64,000 nucleotides of DNA from Branchipolynoe longqiensis (GCA_030323885.1 CM059189.1:46693015-46757014), one strand, 5' to 3'; shown: positions 32,701 to 44,490, counted from the stretch's first letter. A program made the numbers and translations. Notes: generated by a model from the sequence alone, not told the origin.

Positions 32701-33003
32701 GTGTACTCTGTGGCGGAATGGTTAGAGTGTCTGACTTTTTTCTAGGTCAGACTCCTAATCTGAAGGTTGGTGGTTTGATTCCCTGTGCCCCCACCTCTGC
32801 CAATTTGGATTCGCACCACTGTGTATAACTTACAGCGACATCAAAGGCCAGTTGCTCTCATACCATGTCTATGTGGTGTGGGAGGTTAAAAATCCCTTGG
32901 GTGGGTAAAAGTGTAGACTCGGGCTTTCTATCAACAAACTGTCAAATGGTGAAAACAAGTCTATTCAGACTTATCCATGATAGTATAAATCTTCAAGGAA
33001 AAA
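32701..33003 (+). mobile_element. SINE-C copy
   Basis: tRNA-like head: TGGCGGAATGGTTAGAG, a TCAGACTCCTAATCTGA arm (anticodon-like CCT) and box B GGTGGTTTGATTCCC. The body contains GCCAGTTGCTCTCATACCAT and TTTCTATCAACAAACTGTC and ends AGTATAAATCTTCAAGG. Other copies are at 42,051 and 44,491. Confidence 0.8.
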
Positions 33004-33190
33004 AAAAATGTTCACTGGACTTACACCCACATAATCATACCTTTTGCTGTGGCTATAATACTGCACTTGGTCAAAAATATAGTTGATGGATAGAGAGAAA
33101 GGGGGACTAAACGCCCGGAGGAATACAGTTCTGTAGTTGGATGGTACCAAGGGGTGTTCATTCTAGTATGCAGTAATCAACCTAATATAT

Positions 33191-33616
33191 ATGTCGTGGG
33201 GGTGATGAAAATGGGAAATATTACGCCTAGAGTGGGACTCGAACCCACATCTTTTTGCATTCTGGGCCAGTGTGCTAACCATTACACCACCTAGGCTCCC
33301 TGATGTCACCACACTACCCACGCCTACCTGTCTATGTGGCGCCTTGCCCGAGAGGTCAGTGCAGACCACTACACTCGTCCCCCTGGAATTGTAAGTATTT
33401 TAATGCTTACAATTACATACAGGCAATGCACTTACACAAACAGACACAGGGCAGGTTCAACAACCATACAGAGCATAGCTTGTACAGGATCATGGTCACG
33501 GCAACCAGTGTCATGGTGGTGATGAAAATGGGAAATATTGTGCCTAGAGCAGGACTCGAACCCACATCTCTTTGCATTCCAGGCCAGTGTGCTAACCATT
33601 ACACCACCTAGGCTCC
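33191..33616 (-). mobile_element. Two SINE-D copies with tRNA-Gln/Glu-like head
   Basis: Copies at 33,191-33,300 and 33,512-33,616. Minus strand: GCCTAGG acceptor, GTGTAATGGTTAGCAC D arm and a perfect GTGGG-TTCGAGT-CCCAC T arm in the first copy. The acceptor stem pairs over six bases. The anticodon arm does not fold properly, so these are SINE heads or tRNA pseudogenes. Confidence 0.7.
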
Positions 33617-33735
33617 CCGGTACTTGGCATTATTAGGATAGGGCAAGGACTGGTTGGCTCAGTGTCGGGATAATGTCACTGAGTGGGATATTAGGTCATG
33701 GTGCTGGTGGCCTGGTCTCCCAGTGGCGAGAAGTA
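33617..33735 (+). mobile_element. SINE-A body fragment
   Basis: From GGCATTATTAGGATAGGGCA to TGGTCTCCCAGTGG, with a tail-like piece at about 33,801-33,830. Confidence 0.75.
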
Positions 33736-33835
33736 AAAACAACACTAGGAAGTAAAACAACAAACAGGAAATCTATGGTAACTTAGCATGGGAATGTGAC
33801 CTTAGACGTTGCTAGGATATAAATCCCCAACAAAG

Positions 33836-34215
33836 AATGTGAGATATGAACTTGCTATTATCACTGTTTGTGGCCCAGGTGGGAACCCCATAACTCAGAA
33901 ACGGGGACGAATAGTTAGTGAACCCGGCTAGTCTCTAGGGTGAAAAGAGGAAACAGGGATTCCGCATTTGCTAATTGGTTTCTGTGAATAATCCATGTTT
34001 GAATTGATCGAATGATCCTCTCGGCTGACGGTGTTCTAAGTTCTCATCTTAATTAATTACCGCACGTACTATAGTATGAATCGGCTACCCTAACAGGACC
34101 CAGAATAGACACGTCGGGTATGTTCAGTCGACCAGTAGTTAGCCATCCTGCAGCAGCCATCACGAGGTTCAGCAGCAAAGCCCATATTGAGTGCATTAGG
34201 GGCTTCGCAAAAAAT
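33836..34215. other. Unassigned sequence
   Basis: No gene or repeat recognised. Confidence 0.5.
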
Positions 34216-34568
34216 TTAAGCTGCATAGTCCGATGAAAACACACAATTTTCAAAACCAAAACAATTATCTAGATTTGATTCTACATATCTAACTTAGATG
34301 CTGGTGCACTTATTAAACATTTGTCGTCACATATAAGGGGATACTGAGTCAATTAATCTAACCTGTTACTGCAGAAGCCGATGGTGATCGAGTTTTGGCA
34401 AGCTTGCCAAAATTAATTTACCATGTTTCCATTTCAAATATCTTAAAAGTTAGCGATTTAAAATAAAAGTTACTTCAAACTAAAGTAAGGTAGATTAAAA
34501 TGATGAACCTAATATGTTTATCTCAGAAAATGGATGAAACTCAGAACCATCGGACTATGCAACTTTAA
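34216..34568 (+). mobile_element. MITE-A copy
   Basis: Ends TTAAGCTGCATAGTCCGATG and CATCGGACTATGCAACTTTAA. One of the best-preserved copies. Confidence 0.88.
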
Positions 34569-34756
34569 TTTTAAGCTAATCCTTATTAGTAGCATTTTCA
34601 ATATAAAACACAAATTCTAGCCACTCCTAGTTTCTGCCAATGTCAATCAAGTGATGCTTGGGATGAGACTGCTATTCACATCAAATTGATCTTAATATTC
34701 AAGAAATTGCTGGTTATTTTTGTTGTTTTGTTTTTAAGGATTTATTCATCGGGATA

Positions 34757-35277
34757 CAGTATAACCCCATTAAACCAAGCTCTGTTAAACCGTATGATCG
34801 GTTAATCCAAACTTTTTTTGGTGGCCCGGCAAAATACTACCATTTATCAAATAAAAAAGTTGGTTAAACGAAAGTCGGCTAAACCAAAGTCAGTTAATCC
34901 AAATTATTGGTTAATCCAAACAAAATTATTGGACCCCAGGCCACTTCCAGTATGGTTAAACCAAACTTTCATGTGGTTATAAGGTCATTTGGGACCCCAC
35001 TGACTTATTTATATGATAAATGGTATTATTTTGCCGGGCCGCCGAAAAAAGTTTGGATTAACCGATCGTTTGGTTTAACCGAGCTTGGTTTAATGGGGTT
35101 ATACTGTATATACATTTAAAAAAAGCAATAATCAGTGTCCACATACATTGTATTGTATATTACATGTGCAATACACAATTACTCAAAGTCAAAGCCAAAG
35201 CTTGGTTGAACCAATGACCGAGTAATCCAAACAAATTTCTAGGGTGCCTTCAAGTTTGGTTTAATGGGGTTAAACTG
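34757..35277 (+). mobile_element. Pogo/Tigger-like MITE-P2, composite form
   Basis: Starts CAGTATAACCCCATTAAACC. A first terminal-like end TTTAATGGGGTTATACTG is at 35,106 and a second TTAATGGGGTTAAACTG at 35,277. The interior contains GGCCCGGCAAAATACTACCA and its complement. The other copies (43,500; 61,807) share the same double right end. Confidence 0.82.
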
Positions 35278-35420
35278 TATACAGTTTTCCATCTAGAAAT
35301 TATTAGTTGTCTCTGTTTTTTTTAATAAAAGGATTTATTCATCAGAATATAGAGTTATTCAGTCTAGAAGCACTGGTCTAGAATCAGGAACTATGTTTGA
35401 GTTATGTTTGCTATGTTTCA

Positions 35421-35840
35421 TTTGTTTCGGTTTTACTGTCTGTCCTGGCAACATCTAAGGTCATTATCAGGACGGATACCCATTTGTGACAGTGGGCACT
35501 CCTGGTGACTTTATAGTGCTGCCCCACTGTTGAATTCAATTCTACCAGCCCACCGGTACCCTAACCTGATATGCTGTATGAGGATATTATGGGGCCGAGC
35601 CCAGCCGAGTCAAGTAATGACTTATAAAATGTATGCTTGGCATTCAGCATTAATAGCCTAGGGCAAGGACCAATTTCCTCGGTATCAGGATAATGTGACT
35701 GAGTGGAATATCCCGTCATGATGTTGGTGATCCCAGTATGTAAGCACTATAAAGTCATCATGATTGTGTACCATCACCAGTTGATACCTGTCCTGATATG
35801 ACTTCATATATTGCAAGGAAGTAAAGCACTAAAAAACCAA
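35421..35840. mobile_element. Old inverted SINE-A pair
   Basis: A reversed fragment (35,421-35,560) and a forward diverged fragment (35,600-35,840, TCAGGATAATGTGACTGAGTGG). Confidence 0.6.
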
Positions 35841-35849
35841 CCTTTTTCC

Positions 35850-36290
35850 TAGTTCCCATTTGTATGTACTACTCATACTGTTTTGCCCTGCATATTTTGT
35901 GTTGTGTAACTAGTTTCGTAAATATTATTGAAGCGAAGCATTGTTTATTAGTTAGTATTACAGGGAAGGAGTTGTGCGTCTGACGTGTTTATGCAGGACT
36001 GAGCTGCTATGGAGTCGCGAGCTGCCATCAAGGCAGCCCGCAACGGCCGTGGCAGCTGCCGCTCCCGTCGTGCGTGTGCACGCCGCTAATTCTGCCTCCA
36101 GTTGGCAGGAAATTTGCTTTATATTAAACGGAGGGGCCTTTTAGGGGGTACCAGCCAGAGTTATACTCATCCAACTACATGTAAAGTGTTTGTGTTCATT
36201 ATTGTTTGTCAGAGCGTACTAATAATATAACCTTGAAAACATCTATCCTGGTGCTGGATCCCATTTCTATATACTACTGGTTGTTGTTTT
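35850..36290. other. Unassigned, locally GC-rich
   Basis: A GC-rich block at 36,000-36,090 (GCCGTGGCAGCTGCCGC) followed by TTTATATTAAACGG could be an LTR-like promoter, but I found no second copy. Confidence 0.3.
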
Positions 36291-37610
36291 CAACAAGATT
36301 ATATTAAATTGTATGGTTAGGGTTTGGATTTCTATTAATTTGGAATAACTGACGTTTTTCACTACGCGTACGGCAAACTCAAGGCATTGTCAATGGTCGT
36401 GTGCAATCTTCCTCAGAAAAAGTGAAATATCTCTAAAATACACCAAATAGAAACAAGCCGCTTAGTACACATATAGAAAACATGTTTACAAAGGATTATA
36501 TTAAATCATAAGGTTAGGTTCTGCATTTCTATTAATTTTGAATAAAAACAAATGTTTTGCACTACACGTATGGCAAACTCAAAGCTTGTTCAACACTAAC
36601 CGCCAGGAACGCCACTGTAGCCTGTGTTACAGATTTTCGCGGGAGTTGTCTCTCTCATCTGTTTATATACACGCTCTCTGATACTACTCAGGCATGTTTT
36701 CTTTGTATTGTTACCCTGATTATTTTGTTGCTGTATGTATCCTAATGGCGTCACTACCTACATCTGCATGGACCTGTTAATTAATTCATTGCGCAGTGCG
36801 GCCACCATCACCAAGCAGCTCATGAGTTCCTCTGGCATAGCATGAGGCACACTCAACAATACACCAATATCTGAGCCACCTTCACTAATAGCTACACAAC
36901 CATTTGCAGCAATAGGACATGAAGAACACCCTTCTACTCAAGATCCACTTTTCCTTTTACATGACTCATGCTTTCTAGTGCGCTTTCCGCACTCCACATG
37001 TTTCAGAGTTTCAGACGCAGTTAGTTTCGATGGCGGATCGATAAACCCTGAGGCACACAGGAAGGATGTAATGAGAAACCGACATTGCTACCAATCACAT
37101 TGGCAGTAAAGCCGGTGCTGCAATCAAGCACGTGTTGGCAAGCGTTGGCCCATTATTGGCAGCGATGGAGGTGGCTTGATGAGAACCGCGTTGCTGCCAG
37201 GGCCACTTATTATGAACTAAGTGGACTATTCAGTGTTCTTCCCAACTGCAGGATATGTTGGGTTCCAAACATTGGACTATGATGATTAGATCTTATCACG
37301 CATATATAACATCAGTAGCATTGCATGACAAGATCCTAGTAGCAACTAGATGGTTATCTCAATATCGCTACTATCGCTACTATCTAAAATAGCTACCTAC
37401 CCCTATACTTCTTTTTTTCTCTTATCTCATTCTCTACCTGTCATTCATATCAATGTTTTGGTTTAATTTTCTTGTAATTGCCCATCTATATTGTTATAAA
37501 TTAGTTTATTTCGAAGTAGTATTTAGCATTAAGGCTGGAAGACCAGTGCATCCGCACTGACAACATGTGATTCAGAGAAATGAAGCCACTTGAACACACA
37601 CACAAAATTA
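36290..37610. other. Unclassified repeats and possible coding remnant
   Basis: TTTCTATTAATTT(T/G)GAATAA...ACTACGCGTACGGCAAACTC occurs at 36,329, 36,527 and again near 59,955. At about 36,800-36,920 the minus strand is open for 40 codons (C-P-I-A-A-N-G-C-V-A-I-S to V-M-V-A-A-L-R) but broken by stops upstream, perhaps a dead transposase fragment. No live gene seen. Confidence 0.35.
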
Positions 37611-37616
37611 TGTTAT

Positions 37617-38466
37617 GGGGCTGTCACACTACGACGTTTCGGCCCAACGCGCATCGACGCGTGCTGACGTGTCGCATTTTTGGCCGGAACGCCGGCACAC
37701 GTCGGGACGCGTTAGCGGCCCGTTAGTGGCGCGTCGGTACACGTCGGTACACGTAGACTAATAGCAACGTGTGAGCCAACACGTCGGCTCCCGTCGGCGC
37801 CCGTCGGCTCGCGCTGATCGTTTTGTGCTTGCACAAAACTTTCGACGTGGACAGACGTGCTCCGACAGGTTTGAGCGCGCGTTACGGACACGTTACCAAC
37901 ACGTCCACACCCATTGCCGGCACGCCGGCGGAACGTTGGCAGATCGTTGATCAACGTCGGTTAACGTTGGCATTTTTTTCGCCGAAATGCGACCGTTCCG
38001 TCGGCGCGTGCGGAACGTCCCATCAACAAGTAGTGGGCGCCCTATTGGCGTTGCTCCAGCGTTTTTCGACGCGTTGGACGTGTTGCCGGCGCGTCTGGAT
38101 GTGCTGGTGGCGGGTCTGGACGTGTTGCCGGCGCGTCGTGACGTGTTGATGGCGGGTGTGTACGCGTTGACACGATACCAACACGCCACCAGCGCCCTAC
38201 AAACACGCCAATAACACGCCAATAACACGGTAATAAAACGCTAATACCACGCCACCATCACGCCACTAACACGGCACCATCACGCCACTAACACGCCACT
38301 AACACGCCACCAACACGCCATTAAAACGCCACCAACACGCCACTAACATGCTGCGCCCCGTCAAACTTTATCCCAAAACGACGAAAAGTTGGACGTGTCT
38401 CGCGTGCTAGCAAATATTTTGCGCGCTGGCTGCACGCCGGCAGAAACGTCGTAGTGTGACAGCCCC
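37617..38466 (+). mobile_element. Hairpin element HP4 (GC-rich word)
   Basis: Ends GGGGCTGTCACACTACGACG and CGTCGTAGTGTGACAGCCCC. About 850 bp of ACACGTCGG/GGCGCGTC/AACACGCCA words. The right part (38,190-38,345) is a degenerate 10-bp array AACACGCCAC. Confidence 0.87.
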
Positions 38467-38599
38467 ATTATATCATGCACGCATAATGCTGTTAGAATTG
38501 TAAGGAAATAATGATGGTCACAATTGAATTATGTGTGAACATGGCTCCTTCCATCTTATATCACTATTGCTAGTACTATTGCATTTTTGTTTGTGTTTT

Positions 38600-38830
38600 T
38601 TGTTGGTACGTTAGTTGTTTAAGCAGGGGAAATTTCAGTCGCAGACGAGTGGTCTTCCTCATTCCACTGCTCCTTGCCCTATCTTAGTAATGCCGAGCGT
38701 CTGGCCAGGAAGCGACAAGTATCAATTTTTAAGTCATCGGTTTGACTCGCCCAGGATTCGAATGCACGATCCCAAGATCTACCAACACAGGAGACGGACG
38801 CTCTAACTCATTTGGTCATCCCGTTCGGTC
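38600..38830 (-). mobile_element. SINE-B copy
   Basis: Reversed. Same tRNA-like head as SINE-A (CATCCCGTTCGG end) but a different 3' part: AAGCAGGGGAAATTTCAGTC and GGTCTTCCTCATTCCACTGC. Confidence 0.85.
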
Positions 38831-39269
38831 AAGAAATAAAAATATAGTAAATAACTGTCAATACGCCTGCGACTATCCAATACTGGCTATTAATATTGCA
38901 GCAAGAGAGTACGGTAGTAAATATAAACTTATGTCGTCAACACTTCTACCCTAATAGTATATAATACATATTCACTATTGCACATCGGGCACACACAAAG
39001 AACATGAAAAGATGAGTGAGGATGACATCATTTTATTTTTATGACAAGTGTATGCCAATCAGTTGTATATGGTTGTGCTCTTGGCAAAGACCTGAAACAG
39101 ATACAAGAAGAGGCATTGGTCAGGTGAGTGGCAGAGTGGAGACTGACCAGGAAGGAAGTTGTGATAATGCAGGAAGGTATAAAGAAAAGTAGTGAGGCCT
39201 GATTGGTCGAGCCGTGAGCCAATGGCCGAGGTGGAATACCTCATTGGTTGGCGCCACCTGGAAGGGGGT
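38831..39269. other. Unassigned sequence
   Basis: No gene recognised. Confidence 0.45.
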
Positions 39270-39590
39270 GGAGGAACTATTTTGCAGGTGCAATATTACA
39301 CCTGTGAATATTACACCTGGTGATGTCACACCTGATGAATATTACACCTGGTGAATAATACACGTCATGAATCTCACAGCTGGTGAATATGGTGAATTCT
39401 GCATTTGGTGAATATTACATTTAGTGAATAATACACCTGGTGGATATTAAGCCTGCCAAAGCTGATACCTGGTGAATATCACACCTGATGAATACTACAC
39501 CTGGCGAATACTACTCATTAGGGATGTCATACATCGGGAATATTACATCTGGTGAATATTACACCCAGTGAATATTACACATGGCTCCAA
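39270..39590 (-). repeat. GGTGTAATATTCACCA minisatellite, inverted
   Basis: About 310 bp of TGGTGAATATTACACC units, the reverse orientation of the 24-26 kb arrays. It ends at a C-run (39,594-39,607). Confidence 0.9.
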
Positions 39591-39681
39591 GTTCCCCCCC
39601 CCCCCCCGTCTATTATATCACAAAACTAGTACTCTTTAACCCCGTTATTCAGGCATTGCCGATGTGAGAAATCAAGACCAC

Positions 39682-39905
39682 ATGGGATGGCTGAATGAGT
39701 TAGAGTGTCCGTCTCCCATGGTGGTAGATCGTGGGATTATGGGTTCGAATCCTGGTCGAGTCAAACCAATTATTTAAAAATTGATACTTTTCACTACCTA
39801 GCGTGGTGCTCGGCATTACTAGGATAGGGCAAGGAGCACTGGAATGTGGAAGACCAGTCGTCTGCGACTGAAATTTCCCCTGCTTAAGCAACTAATGTAC
39901 CCCAA
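39682..39905 (+). mobile_element. SINE-B copy
   Basis: Forward head CATGGGATGGCTGAATGAG, box B GGGTTCGAATCCTGG, tail GGAATGTGGAAGACCAGTCG and AAATTTCCCCTGCTTAAGC. Confidence 0.85.
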
Positions 39906-39914
39906 GACACTCCT

Positions 39915-40328
39915 GTGATCATTTGGTATTGTTCTTCCATCACCCTGATTCTCTGTAGCTGCAAACCCTGTTGGAGCGTAACCGTTGATAAGGATATTAC
40001 TGACATACATAAATATAGCACCGGCAGATCTCAGTATCTGAATAAAAGATTTTTTAAATGCAGTTTTGTTTTCTATCCGAATCACCATTGCATCAACTTA
40101 ACACGGCTGTACAAAACTGGTTATGCTAAAATTGGAACAATCATGCACACCCCTGTTATTTCCGAATTATTTTGGGTAGCAGAACTATTCGATCTTTTCT
40201 TCGTAGCAAACCTTTTGTTTATTTTAGACTATATTAGATATGTGAATGAATGTAACACCAGTGCATCGGCGCTTGAAAAAAATAGCTTTAGTCATTTACC
40301 AAAAAAAGTATTTCAAAATAAAACATAA
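39915..40328 (+). other. Unidentified open frame of 137 codons
   Basis: An AT-rich open frame (also open for 89 codons on the opposite strand). It has several hydrophobic stretches and no family match that I recognise. It lies between a SINE-B and MITE-D. Probably not a host gene; listed because no repeat explains it. Confidence 0.15.
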
Positions 40329-40428
40329 TATCACAATATTATATATGCAAGTTGATATTATGCTTGCATGAATAGAAATTGAGTGCTTTCAGAAAGATGG
40401 GTAGTTATATATTATATCATGCACACAT

Positions 40429-40904
40429 GGGGCGTAATCGATTAACATGACCCGGGCGACTCAGGTCACCCCAGTTGTTAGAATTTCAAATCGAACACCG
40501 CAAGTGGAGTTGACAAAAACATGTGCCATGTGCAAAATGACCCGACCCCAGTAACCCACCTTTTGGCTGGGGTTTGCTAGGAACGATGATGTCACATTTG
40601 TGCTGGTACCGTCCTGCAGGATAATAGCTCCCAGAACCAGTCCTACATGTTTTTTTTATTTATAATAACACAGGTTAAGGAAATGGAAATATAACTAAAC
40701 TACGCAATCATAAAATACTTTAAATACTATTATGCTGTAGTTATATCGGTTATTAAACAACAACAACAAGTTTTGGATTAAGTACCATTTTTCCCCACCC
40801 CGAGCATGGAGAAGTGTATTCGATTATTCGACACGAGTCTGTAGTATGTGCGCATGTGCCAAAAAGTGGTGTGGGTGACCCGAGTTGATTAATTGATTAC
40901 GCCC
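40429..40904 (-). mobile_element. MITE-D copy (reverse of 21,863)
   Basis: Ends GGGGCGTAATCGATTAAC and GTTGATTAATTGATTACGCCC. The interior matches 21,863-22,335 in reverse. Confidence 0.8.
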
Positions 40905-40970
40905 AACGTAGAGGTGGTCTTGCATAAGAATAGCAGTAATATTGGTATTCCAACTTCCACTGATCACTCC

Positions 40971-41758
40971 CTAAAGCTCCAGATGCTTTTGAATTTCTGT
41001 CATTTTGCGGAGATAAATATATTTGGTTGAATGAAAGATTCTACTATGCATAGTATCAAAGACCCTATAATACTAAGACGGCTCACTCCCTATCTCTCCC
41101 ATGGTAATGTAAATTTTGCAGTGCCACCTTGTGGTGGGTTTGATCAGCCCGGCTGCTGGTTGGTGTTTCACATGTAAACACATACAATTATATTATACAT
41201 GAGACAGGTAAGTATGAATACACATCAATATGAAATTGCTATGAACAAATACACATCATCATCAGCATCATCATCAGAATCGCCATCATCACACATCGTT
41301 CACATTCATATATACATTTATACATATAACATAGCACCTGTTTAACCAAGAGAACATCCAGTGCACCAAGTGGTGGCTTTGATCATTTTGATTACACAAT
41401 ACAGGCTGAGTGAGCCGTCTTAGTATTATAGGGTCTTTGATAGTATATTATTAGAACCTTTGGTTGAAGACGATAATCCACTTCATTTTAGTGTGAAGTA
41501 ACTCTGCTTATAAATGGTTAACTTTTTAGATGTTTGACATGAAAATATCCCAAATTAATTTCAAAAATTATTTTGTCGAAATTCTGGAACCATAGGCTTC
41601 AGAAGTAAAATGTTCAACAACATGTATTTGTATTCCTTTGTATGCAGCAACATATGCTTAATAATTGCACTCATATATAATTTAGACATATGGGATCAAA
41701 CCAGGTAAATGGCTTACTTTGAAAATGTGATGTTTTCATCGGACTATGCAGCTTCAAG
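40971..41758 (-). mobile_element. MITE-A copy split by MITE-C
   Basis: Reversed; left end AAAGCTCCAGATGCTTTTG, right end ATGTTTTCATCGGACTATGCAG. Interrupted by MITE-C at 41,057-41,439. Confidence 0.75.
41057..41439 (+). mobile_element. TIR element MITE-C
   Basis: Ends CAAAGACCCTATAATACTAA and TTAGTATTATAGGGTCTTTG, with ATAGTAT on both sides (41050-41056, 41440-41446). The centre has CAT-rich microsatellite sequence. The second copy is at 49,910. Confidence 0.85.
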
Positions 41759-42050
41759 TAAAGGAAACAATGCCATGTGTACGTACTTTTCCTGTCATTG
41801 CAGACACAGAAGTATTATTTAATATGGATAAACAACACAGACATAAAAATATATATGTTGTATTCACAGCTAGCATTTAAGATATACTACGCAGGTCTAT
41901 CTCTGATCTCATATCAATAGGCAAATAATATTCCATGTTTTCATCTATATAATTATTTTTATTTATTTATTTATTTATTTTATTAACATTTACCATTTCA
42001 CTGGTACTATGTAGGCCTATATCTACCCTGTCTACCGTGGTGTTCTGTGT

Positions 42051-42841
42051 GCTGTTCTCTGTGGCGGAGTGGTTAGAATGTCTGACTTTTTTCTAGGTCA
42101 GACTCCTAATCTGAAGGTTGGTGGTTCGATTCCCTGTGCCCCCCCAAACCTCTGACAATTTGGATTTCCACCGCTGTGTATAACTTACAGCTTCATCAAA
42201 GGCCAGTTGCTCTCATACCATGCCTATGTGGTGTGGGAGGTTAAAAATCACTTGGGTCGGTAAAAGTGTAGGCTCGGGCTTTCTATCGACAAACTGTCTA
42301 ATTAAACACGCGAACGAGGAGCCCATGTTATGGAATTTTATTGAATCAAAGTCATGTAAAAAGCAAGTAAGTAATGTCAGATCAATGAGGTTTAAGGTAA
42401 AGTTCGACTCAGGCCCTCAACCCTTGCGTTTGACTGTTCGTTTGATGGGTTGGGTGGGCGGCTGAGCTGGTGGCTTGGTCTTGGTCGTCTGACTGCCCGG
42501 TTGGTAGTGGCAGGAGCAGTGAGCTGCTCAGTTATATAGGTGGTATGTAGGTCAGGCAGGGCGAGGGTCTCGCGAGGCGAGATCGTGACGTCAGAGTCTC
42601 GTGTGGTAGTTCTGGCTGTCTCCGGCAGGGTTTTAGTTGGTTAAGTTCAGTTCAGATGGCGCCACCGTCGGATCGGGGGAGTGGAGGGAGGAGGTAGGGC
42701 AGGGTGTGGGTGTGGGCAGGGGAGGGGGAGGGTAGGGCTCCTCGTACGCGTGTAAATTATCCATGTTGGTGGACCATCATGAACAATGGTGAAAACAAGT
42801 CTATTCAGACTTATCCATGATAGGCAGTATAAATCTTCAAG
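42051..42841 (+). mobile_element. SINE-C copy split by a TIR insertion
   Basis: Head, arms and body as at 32,701. The sequence is continuous from CAAACTGTC (42,297) to AATGGTGAAAACAAG (42,784) once the insertion is removed. Confidence 0.82.
42299..42759. mobile_element. 461-bp TIR insertion inside SINE-C
   Basis: Inverted ends TAATTAAACACGCGAACGAG and CTCGTACGCGTGTAAATTA. The interior is GC-rich with TTATATAGG and GTGACGTCAG. No ORF; no clear target duplication. Confidence 0.65.
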
Positions 42842-43499
42842 AGAGAGAGTCTTATATGTGTAAACAATTGGTGCTCCAACTTTCCATCTGCATATATTAT
42901 ATACACATATATATCATGTGAAATTAACCAACTGATGCCCGGGTGATTCGACCTGATTATTACCATAGTTCGGCCAGAGTAGAATTCAGTTAACATGTCC
43001 CTTTTAATTAAATAACGATACTCCTGCAGCTGTGGCATATATGTTATATGCTCTGATCCATGTTTTCCAGTTTGATCTCGCATTGTTATTCAGTATTAAC
43101 TGGCCCGGCAGCCTGAGGACCGGCAGCCTGTTCGCAGGCAGCATTGTCCTTATATGACACCATGTAAAAGTACAACATCTGAACGCTTTGACTTCTGGTT
43201 AATGAATGCTTTATTCACTGTCCAGGGGTCGAACCGCTGGCACCCACCCGCCCACTACGTCATCTCATTAGCATAATCCTTTGTTCTCTCTGCGTGGCTT
43301 CTACGCATATATTACAACGTATATTAGTGAACGGGTCCCTGAATAATCTAGTGTATCAAAATGCTATTTGAAATTATATTACTACTTATTAGATCATCGT
43401 TCACATATACAATTGCAACTTCAATTTTGAGTGTTTTATCCTGACAAAGCTTTGCATATGTAGTTTTACCAAACATGTTTTTGTATACATATATATGTA
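42842..43499. other. Unassigned sequence
   Basis: No gene or repeat recognised. Confidence 0.5.
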
Positions 43500-43961
43500 C
43501 AGTACAACCCCGTTAAGCCAAACGATCGGTTAATCCAAACCTTTTTCGGAGGCCCGGCAAAATACTACCATTTGTCATATAAAAATGTTAGTTAAACCAA
43601 AGTCGGCAAATCCAAACAAAATTGTCGGACCCCAGGACACTCCAGTATGGTTAAACCAAACTTTCATGTGGTTATAAGGTCATCTGACTTTTTTTATATG
43701 ATAACTGGTAGTATTTTGCCGGGCCGCCGAAAAAAGTTTGCATTAACCGATCGTTTGGTTTAACTGAGTTTGGTTTAACGGGGTTATACTGTACATACAT
43801 AAAAAACAATAATCAAAGTGTCCACTTACATTGTATATTACATATGCAATACACTCTTACGCAAAGTCAAAGTCAAAGCCAAAGCTTGGTTAAACCAAAG
43901 ATGGGTTAATTCAAACAAATTTCTAGGGTCCCTTCAAGTTTGGTTTAACTCCGTTATACTG
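43500..43961 (+). mobile_element. MITE-P2, composite form
   Basis: From CAGTACAACCCCGTTAAGCC to TTAACTCCGTTATACTG, with an inner end at about 43,792. Confidence 0.82.
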
Positions 43962-44289
43962 TATATCACTAACTTCAGGGGGGAAAAGAAGAATTTAGAG
44001 AGAAACTGGTTGCATACTGTTCTTATTTCTAACAATAATATGAAGGTTATCCGGCAGTTTTAGTGCCGAGTATGACGTAACTAATGTAAGCAGCAAGGAT
44101 GCGTCTGGTGTCAATCAACTTGAGTTTTATTAACATAGTTTCATACAGCAATTAAATGCCAATAGCACCATTTGCCTGGATCTTTATCAAATCTTTCTGC
44201 TAAAATGCAATTTACCTCATGTTGAGAGTGTCATAGGTAGCATTGATATATCCCAACAGGCTTTTGCTTGATTCTGTTAGACAACCAGA

Positions 44290-44490
44290 CTGGGATGGCT
44301 GAATGGTAGGAGTGCTGGTTCCCATGTGGGAAGTCGTGGGCTTGAACCATGGCCAAGTCAACCAATGACTGCTCTTTAAACCTGTATTGTTAGTTCATTT
44401 TATTTTATTTATTTTTTTTTTTGGTGCATTAGTTGTTTAAGCAGGGGAAATTTCAGTCATAGACGACTGGTCTTCCTCATTCCACTGCTG
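44290..44490. mobile_element. SINE-A/B head and reversed SINE-B tail
   Basis: A forward head at 44,290-44,370 (GACTGGGATGGCTGAATGG) and a reversed SINE-B tail at 44,411-44,490. Confidence 0.65.

Noticed and set aside
35850..36290. Possible additional solo LTR with GC-rich middle and TATA-like sequence
   Set aside because: No second copy in the window and no clear TG...CA ends or target duplication.
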